A stretch of DNA of 42,961 nucleotides from an uncultured Coriobacteriales bacterium (lineage in GTDB: Bacteria; Actinomycetota; Coriobacteriia; Coriobacteriales; UMGS124): assembly GCA_902464015.1 (NCBI GenBank), contig CABQHM010000030.1:1-42961 (forward strand), in the 5' to 3' direction. The translations under genes were made by a program, and so were the position numbers. Positions 17,661 to 25,309 of the stretch are shown one piece after another; the first letter of the stretch is position 1; every line of letters starts with the position of its first letter. Under the pieces are notes generated by a model that was not told the origin of the DNA, made no database searches, and was given only the letters and a program-made list of their open reading frames with translations.

Positions 17661-17673
17661 ATCTCCTTAAAAG

Positions 17674-17758
17674 GCGGGTTCTGATGCGCAAGGCGCACAG
17701 GTGCGATGTGTACTGGACGTACATGAGCACCTGTGGAACGCGGCGCATCAGGTTCCGC
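17674..17758. repeat. Nested-hairpin repeat, copy B
   Basis: An 85-nt element in tandem with copy A. Outer arm CTGATGCGC pairs with GCGCATCAG, again framed by GCGG/CCGC. Inner arm CACAGGTGC pairs with GCACCTGTG. The apical segment is TGTAC-loop-GTACA. The shared blocks AAGGCG and GAACGC are unchanged although both stems differ completely from copy A. It ends about 6 nt past the xerD stop codon, so it would form the xerD mRNA 3' end. Confidence 0.85.
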
Positions 17759-17764
17759 AACTCC

Positions 17765-18718
17765 CTACAGGTGGGCGCGGGGGTGAGAAAGGTAGTATTC
17801 CTCGCGTATATGTTCCCTATCCACATGTGTGTAAATCTGCGTCGTGGATATGTCGGCATGGCCGAGGATCTCTTGGAGAACGCGCAGGTCAGCGCCACCG
17901 GCAAGCATGTGGCTTGCAAAGGCGTGGCGAAGCACGTGGGGATGCAGGCCCGCGATGCCCACGGCGGCTCCGCAACGCTCCACCACATTGAAGATGCTCT
18001 GTCGGCTGATGCGCCCACCGCGAGCGTTGAGGAAGACCGCACGGGGGTCTTGAGATGCCGCCGACGACGTCAGATGCAAGAAAGGTCGACCCTCATCGAG
18101 ATACGTCCGCAGCGCAACAAGCGCGCTGCCCACGATGGGCACAAGCCTCTCCTTGCTGCCCTTGCCAAAGATACGCAGGAATCCGGCGTCGAGATAGCAG
18201 GCGGAGAGGTCGAGACCTGCAAGCTCGCTCACACGCAGGCCGCAGCCGTAGAGCACCTCGAGCATCGTCTTGTCGCGCATGCCGATGGGCGTTTCAGGAA
18301 ACGGCTGGTCAAGCAACTCGAAAGCTTTCTCCACCGAGATGGTCTCAGGCAGGCGCTGGGGCTTGCGGGGGGCTTTCACCTCAGAAGTAGGAAGCTTCTC
18401 CGCCAGCCCATCGACATAGAGGAACTTATGCAAGCCCTTGATGGCCGAGACAGCCCTCTGGATGCTCGTAGCGGCCTTGCCCTCATCGTGCAGGTGGGCC
18501 TGGTACGCTTCCACAAGACCGCGCTCCACCTGGTCGGGAGCGTTGACATTGTGCTCGTCTGCCAGCCATGCGACCCATGCGGTCAGGTCACGCCTGTAGG
18601 CATCCACCGTGTTCTTGGAAGAGCCCCTCTCAACGCGCAGGTAATCGATATAGTCGGCCAAGCCCGCCTCAAGGGCGGACCTGGCCTGATTCGCTACGTC
18701 AGTCTTTGGCGCCGTCAC
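17765..18718 (-). CDS. xerD: Tyrosine recombinase XerD
   Basis: XerD with XerC resolves chromosome dimers at dif. The 317-residue protein has an N-terminal SAM-like core-binding domain (residues 15-110) and a C-terminal catalytic domain. Active-site residues visible are Arg162 (CGLRVSELAG), Lys near 188 (GKGSKERLVP), His261 and Arg264 (HPHVLRHAFASH), His287 (LGHADISTTQ) and the nucleophile Tyr296 (IYTHV). The start is a GTG 3 nt after the pyrG stop with little ribosome site, so translation is probably coupled to pyrG. The pyrG-xerD pairing is common in Gram-positives. XerC is not in this window, so the D assignment is by similarity and context. Confidence 0.93.
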   Translation of the reverse strand: MTAPKTDVANQARSALEAGLADYIDYLRVERGSSKNTVDAYRRDLTAWVAWLADEHNVNAPDQVERGLVEAYQAHLHDEGKAATSIQRAVSAIKGLHKFLYVDGLAEKLPTSEVKAPRKPQRLPETISVEKAFELLDQPFPETPIGMRDKTMLEVLYGCGLRVSELAGLDLSACYLDAGFLRIFGKGSKERLVPIVGSALVALRTYLDEGRPFLHLTSSAASQDPRAVFLNARGGRISRQSIFNVVERCGAAVGIAGLHPHVLRHAFASHMLAGGADLRVLQEILGHADISTTQIYTHVDREHIREEYYLSHPRAHL

Positions 18719-18721
18719 AGC

Positions 18722-20353
18722 TTATCGCTCGTCGGCCCGAGCGCAGGAGGCCTTAATGAAGTCGCGGAACAAGGGGTGCGGCTTGGTGGGGCGGCTGCAA
18801 AACTCGGGGTGGAACTGGCCCGCGACAAACCAGGGATGGACATCGCGAGGAAGCTCGATCATCTCGACGAGGCGGCCGTCGGGCGAGGTGCCCGACACAA
18901 CCAGGCCCGCCTCCACAAGCTGGGGGCGGAACTCGTTGTTCACCTCGAAACGATGGCGGTGACGTTCGGAGATATGCTCCTGGCCATAGGCCTCGGCACC
19001 CAGCGTACCAGCAACAACGTCGCAGGGATAGGCGCCCAGGCGCATGGTGCCGCCCATATCGACGATGCCGGCCTGGTCGGGCATGAGGGCAATAACGGGA
19101 TGCTGAGTCGTCTCACTGAACTCGGCAGAGTTGGCGTCAGCCCAGCCAAGCACGTCACGGGCAAACTCGGTTACGGCAACCTGAAGGCCCAGGCAGATGC
19201 CAAGGTAAGGAATCTTGTGCGTGCGGGCGTAACGGGCCGCGCAAATCTTGCCCTCGAATGCGCGCGAGCCAAAACCGCCAGGAACAAGGATGCCGTCGGC
19301 GCTGCCCAGAACTTCGTCGGCATTGGCGTCGCAAAGCGTCTCGCCGTCGATGAGCTCGATGTCAACGGCGCGGCCGTTGGCGACGCCAGCGTGATGCAGG
19401 GCCTCGATCACCGACAGATATGCGTCAGGAAGCTGAGTGTACTTGCCCACAAGCTTAATCTTGACCTCGCCGAGCGTGTCGCGGGTTGCCTCGGCGGCTG
19501 CCTTGGCATCGAGGAAGGCGTCCCACTCGGTCATGTCGGACGTACGGGGGTCAAGGCCCAGGCGCTCGCAGACCTTGAGGTCAAAGCCCTGGTCGGCAAG
19601 CATCTTGGGCACGTCATAGATGGAGGGGCAGTCGCCGTTTACAAAGACCTCGTCGGGGTCGACATCGCAGAACGACGCGATCTTGTGGCAGATCTTTTCG
19701 TCCACCTCGTGGTCGGCGCGCAGAACAATGATGTCAGGAGAGACGCCCAGGCCGCGCAGCTCCTTGACGGAGTGCTGGGTGGGCTTGGTCTTTACCTCGT
19801 GCGATGCGGCGATGTAGGGAAGCAGCGACACGTGGATGTAGCAGACGTTCTCGTATCCAACATCCTTGCGGAACTGGCGGATGGCCTCGATGAAAGGCTG
19901 CGACTCGATGTCGCCGATGGTACCGCCAATCTCGGTGATGACGACGTCAGCGCCGGCCTTGTCGGCCACGCGGTGCATGCGGGCCTTGATTTCGTTGGTG
20001 ACATGGGGAATGACCTGCACCGTGCCGCCAAGGAAGTCGCCATGGCGCTCACGGTTGATGAGGGTCTGGTACACCGAACCCTGCGTGACGTTGGAGTCAC
20101 GGTTGAGGCTCTCGTCGATGAAACGCTCGTAGTGGCCCAGGTCGAGGTCACCCTCATGGCCGTCGTCGGTCACAAAGACCTCGCCATGCTGGAAGGGGCT
20201 CATCGTGCCGGGGTCGACATTGAGGTAGGGATCCATCTTCTGCATCGTGACCTTGTAGCCACGGCTCTTGAGAAGGCGGCCCAAGGACGCTGCAGTAATG
20301 CCCTTACCCAGGGACGATACGACTCCGCCAGTCACGAATACATGTTTTGTCAT
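18722..20353 (-). CDS. pyrG: CTP synthase PyrG
   Basis: PyrG aminates UTP to CTP using ATP and glutamine-derived ammonia. The 543-residue protein has the N-terminal synthetase domain (KHVFVTGGVVSSLGKGITAASLG, MDPYLNVDPGTMSPFQHGEVF, ERHGDFLGGTVQVIPHVTNE) and the C-terminal class I glutamine amidotransferase domain with the nucleophile in YLGICLGLQ and the His/Glu of GQFHPEF. Length is exactly typical. It is followed by xerD and probably transcribed from an extended -10 promoter in the 154-nt gap to the LuxR gene. Confidence 0.98.
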   Translation of the reverse strand: MTKHVFVTGGVVSSLGKGITAASLGRLLKSRGYKVTMQKMDPYLNVDPGTMSPFQHGEVFVTDDGHEGDLDLGHYERFIDESLNRDSNVTQGSVYQTLINRERHGDFLGGTVQVIPHVTNEIKARMHRVADKAGADVVITEIGGTIGDIESQPFIEAIRQFRKDVGYENVCYIHVSLLPYIAASHEVKTKPTQHSVKELRGLGVSPDIIVLRADHEVDEKICHKIASFCDVDPDEVFVNGDCPSIYDVPKMLADQGFDLKVCERLGLDPRTSDMTEWDAFLDAKAAAEATRDTLGEVKIKLVGKYTQLPDAYLSVIEALHHAGVANGRAVDIELIDGETLCDANADEVLGSADGILVPGGFGSRAFEGKICAARYARTHKIPYLGICLGLQVAVTEFARDVLGWADANSAEFSETTQHPVIALMPDQAGIVDMGGTMRLGAYPCDVVAGTLGAEAYGQEHISERHRHRFEVNNEFRPQLVEAGLVVSGTSPDGRLVEMIELPRDVHPWFVAGQFHPEFCSRPTKPHPLFRDFIKASCARADER

Positions 20354-20416
20354 AGGTGAGTTCCCGTTCCTCTCGCCATGCCGTACGCGGCGGCAGCCGT
20401 TAAGTTACGGGGCTTC

Positions 20417-20425
20417 ATTTTAGCA
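20417..20425 (-). promoter_or_regulatory. Extended -10 promoter for pyrG
   Basis: On the minus strand TGCTAAAAT fits the extended -10 consensus (TGn followed by TATAAT-like). It lies about 65 nt before the pyrG ATG. The -35 region is weak. Confidence 0.4.
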
Positions 20426-20507
20426 CGGCCATGTTTCAAGTCATGTTCGCCGTAGATATCAATAAAATATTGAAAATATGGCCAACACAAGGACGGCACC
20501 GCGCCTC

Positions 20508-21962
20508 CTACTCGGCCTTGCCTTCGACCAAATCGATAAGCTCTTGGTGAGAATGAATGTCGAGCTTGGCATAGATATGCTTGACGTGGGCCTTGACCGT
20601 GTTGCGCGAAACGCTCAGCTGCTCCTCGATGTACTCGCGGTTGCGCCCACGCGCAAGCATCTCGAACACCTCGGCCTCGCGGGGCGTGAGCTGATAGGCG
20701 GCCGTCACCTGGGCGCAACGCTCAGCGAAAACCTCATCGGCAGAGACGTGGATCTCGATGTCGGGCTCGGGAGGCACAACGCCCTCGATCGTGGCACGCA
20801 GCGAAAACCCGCGCAGGCCAAAGAGAATGTAGGCGACAAGAACCAGCAGCATGACGGCGACAAAGAAAGCGAGCTGCTGGTGGCCGGCCGCAACCTCGAT
20901 GCGGTTTGCCGTGGTGCCCAGAAGGGCGCCCAACGTCGTGGCCAAGCCCGACATTCCCTGCCCCCATCCCATGATGGACAGGGCGGCCAGAGGGTTGCGG
21001 GCAGCGAGGGCGACAAGCGTGAAATTGAGGGCGATGCCGAACACGCAGGTACCAACGGTCAGAAGGCCGTTCGCCAGCATGACGCTGCTCGAACCGCCCA
21101 CCATGACAAGCAAAAAGCCCGCAGTGAGGGCAAGAAGCGACACGTTGACGATCTCGTCGCCGATGAATCGTCCGCCCAGCGCGAGCGTCACCAACACGAG
21201 CACGACCGCGAACGCAAGGCCAAGGTTGCCAAAAGACGGCACGCCGGCCACCTCGCCGAAGCGCAGCGCAAAGCCAAACGCAACCTGTACGAGAATGATG
21301 CAGATATAGAGGTTGCTCGTAAGCGGCACATACGAGGCAGGGCGCGTGACGGAAAGCTCGGCGGCGGCAGGACCGGCGGCAATCTCGTCAGCAAGGGCGC
21401 CGGCGCGGCGATGGGCGCACACCAGGCAAACAGGAATGAGAACCACAAGCAACACAGCGGAAACCTGTTGAGGAAGAGCGACGCGCACAAGCAGGTCGAA
21501 CAGCTGCGCAAACACAGCACCCATCGTAATGGCGACGACTGCCTGGGACGCAGGCAGTGACACAGCAGCCAGGTTCGAACTGATGGAGGTCCATCCGCGG
21601 CTTGTCACAAGCAGACATGCGCCCGGCACCAGCAGGGCAGGGACATGCAAGCCCAGTCCCACAAGCACGCCAACGACGCCAAGCGCCCAGATGACCAACA
21701 TCGAGAAAAAGAGGCGCCTGCCACTCAAAAGCGCAGGCCGGGCAAGCGAGATAAGACCGAGCGCAATGGAGACGAGCGCGCTGCACGTAATCGAGATATC
21801 GCGCGCGTAGGTAAACACGCCGTCGAACAGGGGAAAGAGCGACCGGTTCATGAGCTGCACGGTAAGGCCCGCCATGCCCATCGCGCAACAGACAAGCCAG
21901 AACTCGCGACTGGCAAACGTCACCCGGCAAAACTCGCGCACCTGTCGTAGTGCCTGTGCCAC
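20508..21962 (-). CDS. LuxR-type regulator with 12-helix membrane (MFS-like) sensor domain
   Basis: A 484-residue membrane-bound regulator. Residues about 20-395 contain roughly twelve hydrophobic segments (FWLVCCAMGMAGLTVQLMN, ALVSIALGLISLARPALL, VLVVLIPVCLVCA and others) with an MFS-like look. The C-terminus is a LuxR/GerE helix-turn-helix: LTPREAEVFEMLARGRNREY then LSVSRNTVKAHVKHIYAKLD. This architecture is abundant in Eggerthellaceae, where such regulators often neighbour exported flavoproteins, as here. The membrane part may sense a small molecule; no ligand can be named. GTG start with GGGGAG close by. It lies downstream of the flavoprotein gene on the same strand, separated by 281 nt that holds repeat copy C. 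Confidence 0.9.
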   Translation of the reverse strand: MAQALRQVREFCRVTFASREFWLVCCAMGMAGLTVQLMNRSLFPLFDGVFTYARDISITCSALVSIALGLISLARPALLSGRRLFFSMLVIWALGVVGVLVGLGLHVPALLVPGACLLVTSRGWTSISSNLAAVSLPASQAVVAITMGAVFAQLFDLLVRVALPQQVSAVLLVVLIPVCLVCAHRRAGALADEIAAGPAAAELSVTRPASYVPLTSNLYICIILVQVAFGFALRFGEVAGVPSFGNLGLAFAVVLVLVTLALGGRFIGDEIVNVSLLALTAGFLLVMVGGSSSVMLANGLLTVGTCVFGIALNFTLVALAARNPLAALSIMGWGQGMSGLATTLGALLGTTANRIEVAAGHQQLAFFVAVMLLVLVAYILFGLRGFSLRATIEGVVPPEPDIEIHVSADEVFAERCAQVTAAYQLTPREAEVFEMLARGRNREYIEEQLSVSRNTVKAHVKHIYAKLDIHSHQELIDLVEGKAE

Positions 21963-22023
21963 TCCCCGCCCCCTTCGCGCGCAAACCGCTCTTACACCCG
22001 CGATTCTACACGCGAAAGGGGCA

Positions 22024-22060
22024 GCCCTCAGCCCATGGCCGAAGACTGCCCCTCAAACAC
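22024..22060 (-). terminator. Possible hairpin terminator between the flavoprotein and LuxR genes
   Basis: AGGGGCAG and CTGCCCCT form an 8-bp stem around a structured loop of about 20 nt. On the minus strand the stem is followed only by TTTCG, so termination would be weak. Confidence 0.35.
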
Positions 22061-22133
22061 TCAAACTACCCTCTAACCCCCAGCCGGGGCCCGCACACAG
22101 CGCCGCACGCGAGGTTCCGCAGCTCCTCAAAAA

Positions 22134-22237
22134 GCGGGTTCTCGTCCGCAAGGCGTCGGGAGGCGACGTGCGCGGTGCGGGCCTTTGGCCTACTGGAGTA
22201 CTCTAGCCTCCCGAGAACGCAGCGGACGAGGTTCCGC
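22134..22237. repeat. Nested-hairpin repeat, copy C (long apical form)
   Basis: Outer arm CTCGTCCGC pairs with GCGGACGAG, framed by GCGG/CCGC. Inner arm TCGGGAGGC pairs with GCCTCCCGA as in copy A, and AAGGCG and GAACGCA are conserved. The apical segment is longer because of a 20-nt block (CGCGGTGCGGGCCTTTGGCC) that itself contains a GGCC hairpin. The element ends 6 nt from the stop codon of the flavoprotein gene. A right-half remnant (GCGAGGTTCCGC) lies just upstream at 22109-22120. Confidence 0.83.
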
Positions 22238-22243
22238 AACTTT

Positions 22244-23941
22244 TTAGTTGGCGAACTCCTGGCCAAGGATGTAGGCCTCGGTGGTAGTCCGCCCGCACGC
22301 AAGGCCGGTGAACAGGTTGGGGTAGCTCACGCAGAAGAAGCCGCCCGAGCAGTCGCCGATGGCATAGAGGCCCTCGATGGGGTTGTTGTCCTGGTCGAGA
22401 ACCTGCATGTGCGTGTTGATGAGCAGGCCGTCGAACGTGGCGAGGTGCCAGGCGCCGGTGCGCACGCCATAGAAAGGCGGCGTGTCGAGCTTCGTGAGGC
22501 GGTAGGCCTCCTTGTAGTAGTCGGGGTCGGCGCCCTCGTCGCAGTAGCCGTTGTACTTCTCAACCGTGGCCGCAAGGTTCTCAGCGGGGATGTTGAGCTT
22601 CTCGGCGAGCTCCTCGATGGTGTCGGCCTGCTGGATGTAGCCGTCCTCGATGAGCTTGGCGTTCATGTTGTTCCACACCACGTCGAACGGGATGTTGTTC
22701 TTGGCACCGTTATCGAAGGGGAACAGACGGCAGCAGCCGACCTCGTTGAGCTGCTCGGCCTTGGCCTTGGCATCGGAGTCCCAGATGTCGCAGTAGGTGT
22801 GGTAAGGCTGGCTCCACGTGGAGTGCAGCATGTAGTCGTAGGGACCACTCTCATTGCAGAAGCGTTCACCGTTGAGGTTGACCTTGAGGAAGGGCTGCTC
22901 GCCGAACCAGAACCAACGGCCCACGACGCCATTGCCGGCAACCTCGTCAGGCATGACGCAGCAGCGGTTAAACAGGATGGATGTGCCAATCGGGTCCTTA
23001 CGGGCACCGAGCCACATACCGGCCTTGATGCCGGAGCCGTCATCGGTGGAACCAGAGGTGCACAGGATGCGGCCGTCGACGATCTCGGGCTGCAGGGCGC
23101 ACATCATCTCGGAGTTCGTGGAGTAACCGCCCGTGGCGAGCACCACGCCCTTGGAGGCGTTGATGCGCACGTAGTGGCCGTCGGTGGTGTCCTGGGCGAT
23201 GGCACCGGTCACGCGGCCGGACTCGTCCTGCTCGAGCTTAACCAGGGGGCAGCTCCAGCGCACCTCGACGCCGGCGTCGATGGCAGCCTGGCGCATGACA
23301 GCGGTGTAGGAGTCGTCCTCGCCGGCAGCCTCGGTCTTCTGCGGGCTGTGACCGGTGGCGTAGGCGCGGTCGCGGCCCTCGCCGTCTTGGTTGCCGATGC
23401 CACCCTCGAACTCCATGACGAACTTGCCGGTGGCCTCGATGATCTCGGTGATCCAGTCGATGACCTCGCCGGAGCGCTGAGCCCACATCTTGATGAGGTC
23501 GTAGTTGCAGAAGCCGTTGGCGTAGCGAACGATGTCCTCGACGGCGTCCTTCTCCTCGATCTTGAACTCGGGGGACTCCTCGAAGGAGGCAAGCTGGAGC
23601 TTGGAGTTCATGGCGCCAATGTCCTCGCGCATCTGCTGGCAGGTCTCCTCGGCGTCACGCTCGATGACGAGGGTCTTGCTGCCATTCTGTGCGCAGGAAA
23701 GCGCGCAGGGCACACCGCCGGTGCTGAAGCCGCAAATGAGAACCTCGGTCTCGAGGGTCTCGGTGATGTCGGCCTCGGCAACCTCGGGCGCCTCACCCAG
23801 CCAAGCGGGGTTGCCCTCGGCAGTCAGGGCATCCTGGGCCTGGGCGGAGGTGGTGCCGGCCAGGCTGGCGGCTGCGGCGACGCCTGCGCCTGCAAGTGCG
23901 GCGCCGGCGACGAAGTTACGGCGGGTCAGGGTCTCGTTCAT
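22244..23941 (-). CDS. Tat-exported FAD-dependent reductase (fumarate/urocanate reductase-like flavoprotein)
   Basis: A 565-residue flavoprotein with a twin-arginine signal (TRRNFVAGAALAGAGVAAAA, Arg-Arg at 7-8, cleavage after TSAQA), so it is exported folded with FAD. The FAD-binding fold starts at EVLICGFSTGGVPCALSCAQ, an unusual form of the GxGxxG loop, and closes with GLYAIGDCSGGFF near the C-terminus; KGVVLATGGYSTN is the family's central FAD motif. There is no haem-binding CxxCH, so it depends on a separate electron donor. Substrate is unknown; relatives reduce fumarate, urocanate, methacrylate or plant and drug compounds. The ATG at 23941 has GGAAGGA 8 nt upstream. Expression is probably controlled by a LuxR-type regulator through the GGGTAA-rich region upstream. 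Confidence 0.9.
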   Translation of the reverse strand: MNETLTRRNFVAGAALAGAGVAAAASLAGTTSAQAQDALTAEGNPAWLGEAPEVAEADITETLETEVLICGFSTGGVPCALSCAQNGSKTLVIERDAEETCQQMREDIGAMNSKLQLASFEESPEFKIEEKDAVEDIVRYANGFCNYDLIKMWAQRSGEVIDWITEIIEATGKFVMEFEGGIGNQDGEGRDRAYATGHSPQKTEAAGEDDSYTAVMRQAAIDAGVEVRWSCPLVKLEQDESGRVTGAIAQDTTDGHYVRINASKGVVLATGGYSTNSEMMCALQPEIVDGRILCTSGSTDDGSGIKAGMWLGARKDPIGTSILFNRCCVMPDEVAGNGVVGRWFWFGEQPFLKVNLNGERFCNESGPYDYMLHSTWSQPYHTYCDIWDSDAKAKAEQLNEVGCCRLFPFDNGAKNNIPFDVVWNNMNAKLIEDGYIQQADTIEELAEKLNIPAENLAATVEKYNGYCDEGADPDYYKEAYRLTKLDTPPFYGVRTGAWHLATFDGLLINTHMQVLDQDNNPIEGLYAIGDCSGGFFCVSYPNLFTGLACGRTTTEAYILGQEFAN

Positions 23942-24077
23942 GGTCAATGTCCTTCCGTTGCGTTCAACTTATATGGGAACACACTCGTTCGCGGCGCACG
24001 CCTGCAGGCATCCCTGCGCTTGACCGCGTCGCTGACGCCCATAATGGCCCGCCTGGCCTCCATGAGCCATTGCCCAG

Positions 24078-24175
24078 CCAGGGTAATCTTTTATTTGCAT
24101 ATCTACCAGGTAAAATAGAGACAATTACCCCGCCTGGGTAAGCGTTTTATCACGCTGGAATACCCTTGAGGGTAA
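24078..24175 (-). promoter_or_regulatory. Cluster of GGGTAA sites upstream of the flavoprotein gene
   Basis: Six related hexamers occur in about 100 nt. On the plus strand there are GGGTAA at 24081, GGTAAA at 24109, GGGTAA at 24136 and GGGTAA at 24171; the reverse form is at 24125 (TTACCC) and 24161 (TACCCT). Two pairs form dyads: TTACCC-5 nt-GGGTAA (24125-24141) and TACCCT-2 nt-AGGGTA (24161-24174). This looks like an operator array for a dimeric regulator, most simply the neighbouring LuxR protein. It lies 137-234 nt before the flavoprotein start. Confidence 0.55.
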
Positions 24176-24382
24176 TGGCTCAGCGCACTGAGAACCTGCA
24201 TGCCGCTTTCAAGCGCCCAAAGGGACGCATCGCTCGATCATCAAGCCAGCAAGCAATCACGCTCCGACGATGAGCCTCCTTCAAAGACCGCGCAACCTGC
24301 GGGGCGATGTCCACGGCACACGCGCGTGCCTATGCATGCTCGTGCTTATACCAACAAGCGCCTTGCATGACAACGCGCAACA
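24176..24382. other. Intergenic stretch without recognised features
   Basis: Together with 23942-24077 this makes up the rest of the 489-nt gap between the flavoprotein gene and the tRNA genes. I see no ORF with family resemblance, no repeat copy and no clear promoter in it. Confidence 0.5.
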
Positions 24383-24420
24383 AAAAAACGCCCGGAGGGC
24401 CTAAGCCTTCCGGGCGTTTC
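24383..24420 (-). terminator. Rho-independent terminator after the tRNA pair
   Basis: On the minus strand ACGCCCGGAAGG pairs with CCTCCGGGCGT around a short loop and is followed by seven T residues. It lies directly downstream of tRNA-Lys, ending the two-tRNA transcript. Confidence 0.85.
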
Positions 24421-24430
24421 GAAATTCACA

Positions 24431-24507
24431 TGGTGCGCCGTCAGGGATTCGAACCCTGGACCTTGGGATTAAGAGTCCCCTGCTCTGGCCAGCTGAGCTA
24501 ACGGCGC
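24431..24507 (-). tRNA. tRNA-Lys (anticodon CUU)
   Basis: The minus strand folds into a standard cloverleaf with acceptor GCGCCGT/ACGGCGC, D-arm AGCTCAGCTGG, anticodon loop CTCTTAA (CUU, lysine) and T-arm with GGTTCGAATCC. The 3' CCA is encoded at 24433-24431. It is 3 nt from tRNA-His and probably co-transcribed with it. Confidence 0.96.
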
Positions 24508-24510
24508 AAA

Positions 24511-24587
24511 TGGGGTGAGAAAAGGGGCTCGAACCCTCGACCTTCGGAGCCACAATCCGACGCTCTGCCAACTGAGCTACTCCCACC
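24511..24587 (-). tRNA. tRNA-His (anticodon GUG)
   Basis: The minus strand folds into a cloverleaf with acceptor GTGGGAG/TTCTCAC and the extra G at -1 opposite C73, the identity element of histidine tRNA. The anticodon loop TTGTGGC gives GUG, the T-arm has GGTTCGAGCC and CCA is encoded at 24513-24511. It is the first gene of the two-tRNA transcript. Confidence 0.96.
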
Positions 24588-24604
24588 ACGTGCTGCAGGA
24601 GAGT

Positions 24605-24633
24605 ATTTTGCAGGAAGACGCGATGGAAGGCAA
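24605..24633 (-). promoter_or_regulatory. Probable promoter for the tRNA pair
   Basis: On the minus strand TTGCCT (24633-24628) and CAAAAT (24610-24605) are 17 nt apart, each matching four of six consensus positions, about 18 nt before the tRNA-His 5' end. Confidence 0.5.
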
Positions 24634-24676
24634 GTACTTTCTCGAAGAAATGCCTTTCACCACTAGATGCACAAAA

Positions 24677-25060
24677 CTAGGCCGTCACTGCGTCCTGCTC
24701 GACCTTGCTCGTGAGAATCGCCTCGACCCCACGTTCGCCGGTGTGGATGCGAATGGCCTCTTCCACAGGGTAGATGAAAATCTTGCCATCGCCCACCTCC
24801 CCTTCCTTGCCGGTACGGGCGGCCGCCAAGATGATGTCGGCAACTGTATCGACGCGTTCGTCAGGTAGGACGATCTCTATCTTGACCTTGGCCCGCATGC
24901 GCACGAGCACCTCGGTTCCCCGGTAGTACTCAGTCCAGCCGTGCTGGTTGCCAGCTCCCTGCACCTGTGAAATCGTCATGCCTTCGACGTTTGCGGCGAA
25001 CAGGGCGCTCTTTACTTCTTCGACGGCCTCAGGGCGAACGATTGCCTCTATCTTCTTCAT
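24677..25060 (-). CDS. P-II family nitrogen-regulatory protein lacking the Tyr51 uridylylation site
   Basis: A 127-residue P-II (GlnB/GlnK) protein, a trimeric sensor of ATP/ADP and 2-oxoglutarate that binds transporters or enzymes of nitrogen metabolism. It has MKKIEAIVRPEAVEEVKSAL, the T-loop with TEYYRGTEV, the B-loop TGKEGEVGDGKIFIYPVEE and the C-loop IRIHTGERGVEAI. The tyrosine that is modified in proteobacterial P-II (position 51) is Val here, and the DFLPK stretch is replaced by RMRAK, so covalent control by a GlnD-type enzyme at that site is unlikely. The ATG at 25060 has AAGGA 8 nt upstream; the frame extends further upstream but without family resemblance. No amtB or glnA is adjacent. 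Confidence 0.93.
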   Translation of the reverse strand: MKKIEAIVRPEAVEEVKSALFAANVEGMTISQVQGAGNQHGWTEYYRGTEVLVRMRAKVKIEIVLPDERVDTVADIILAAARTGKEGEVGDGKIFIYPVEEAIRIHTGERGVEAILTSKVEQDAVTA

Positions 25061-25225
25061 GCATCCCGTCCTTTCCGGTGAGAGCGACACGTTGAATGGC
25101 CTTTGAGCCAATGTCACAGTAGGGCGGCAAGATTTCTCAGGCATTTCCGTAAACATCCGTTAACACAGCATTCGCTGAGCGTTCAACAGGCCCGGGCGGA
25201 AGCACATCCTGCGCATACGCAAGAC

Positions 25226-25258
25226 ACAAAAAGGCCCGCGGGGAATCCCACGGGCCTT
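25226..25258 (-). terminator. Rho-independent terminator of the HtrA-type protease gene
   Basis: On the minus strand AAGGCCCGTGGG pairs with CCCGCGGGCCTT (one mismatch) around a short loop and runs into TTTTTGTG. It lies about 50 nt past the protease stop codon. Confidence 0.85.
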
Positions 25259-25309
25259 ACGAAGAACTTGATTGGCAAAGAGTCGCCGGGGTTTGCCTCA
25301 GCGAAACGC

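Noticed and set aside
17684..17760. Small peptides encoded by the repeat elements (DVYWTYMS-type)
   Set aside because: The frames arise from the conserved apical segment, lack ribosome sites, and stems vary in a way that keeps base pairing, not protein sequence.
17684..20359. An 891-codon open frame on the plus strand opposite xerD and pyrG
   Set aside because: It is antisense to two clear genes and has a His/Gly/Asp/Val-rich make-up with no family motif, as expected from G+C-rich codon bias.
21950..24118. A 722-codon open frame on the plus strand opposite the flavoprotein gene
   Set aside because: It mirrors a convincing Tat-exported FAD protein and has a repetitive Leu/Gly/Val/Asp composition, so it is a shadow frame.
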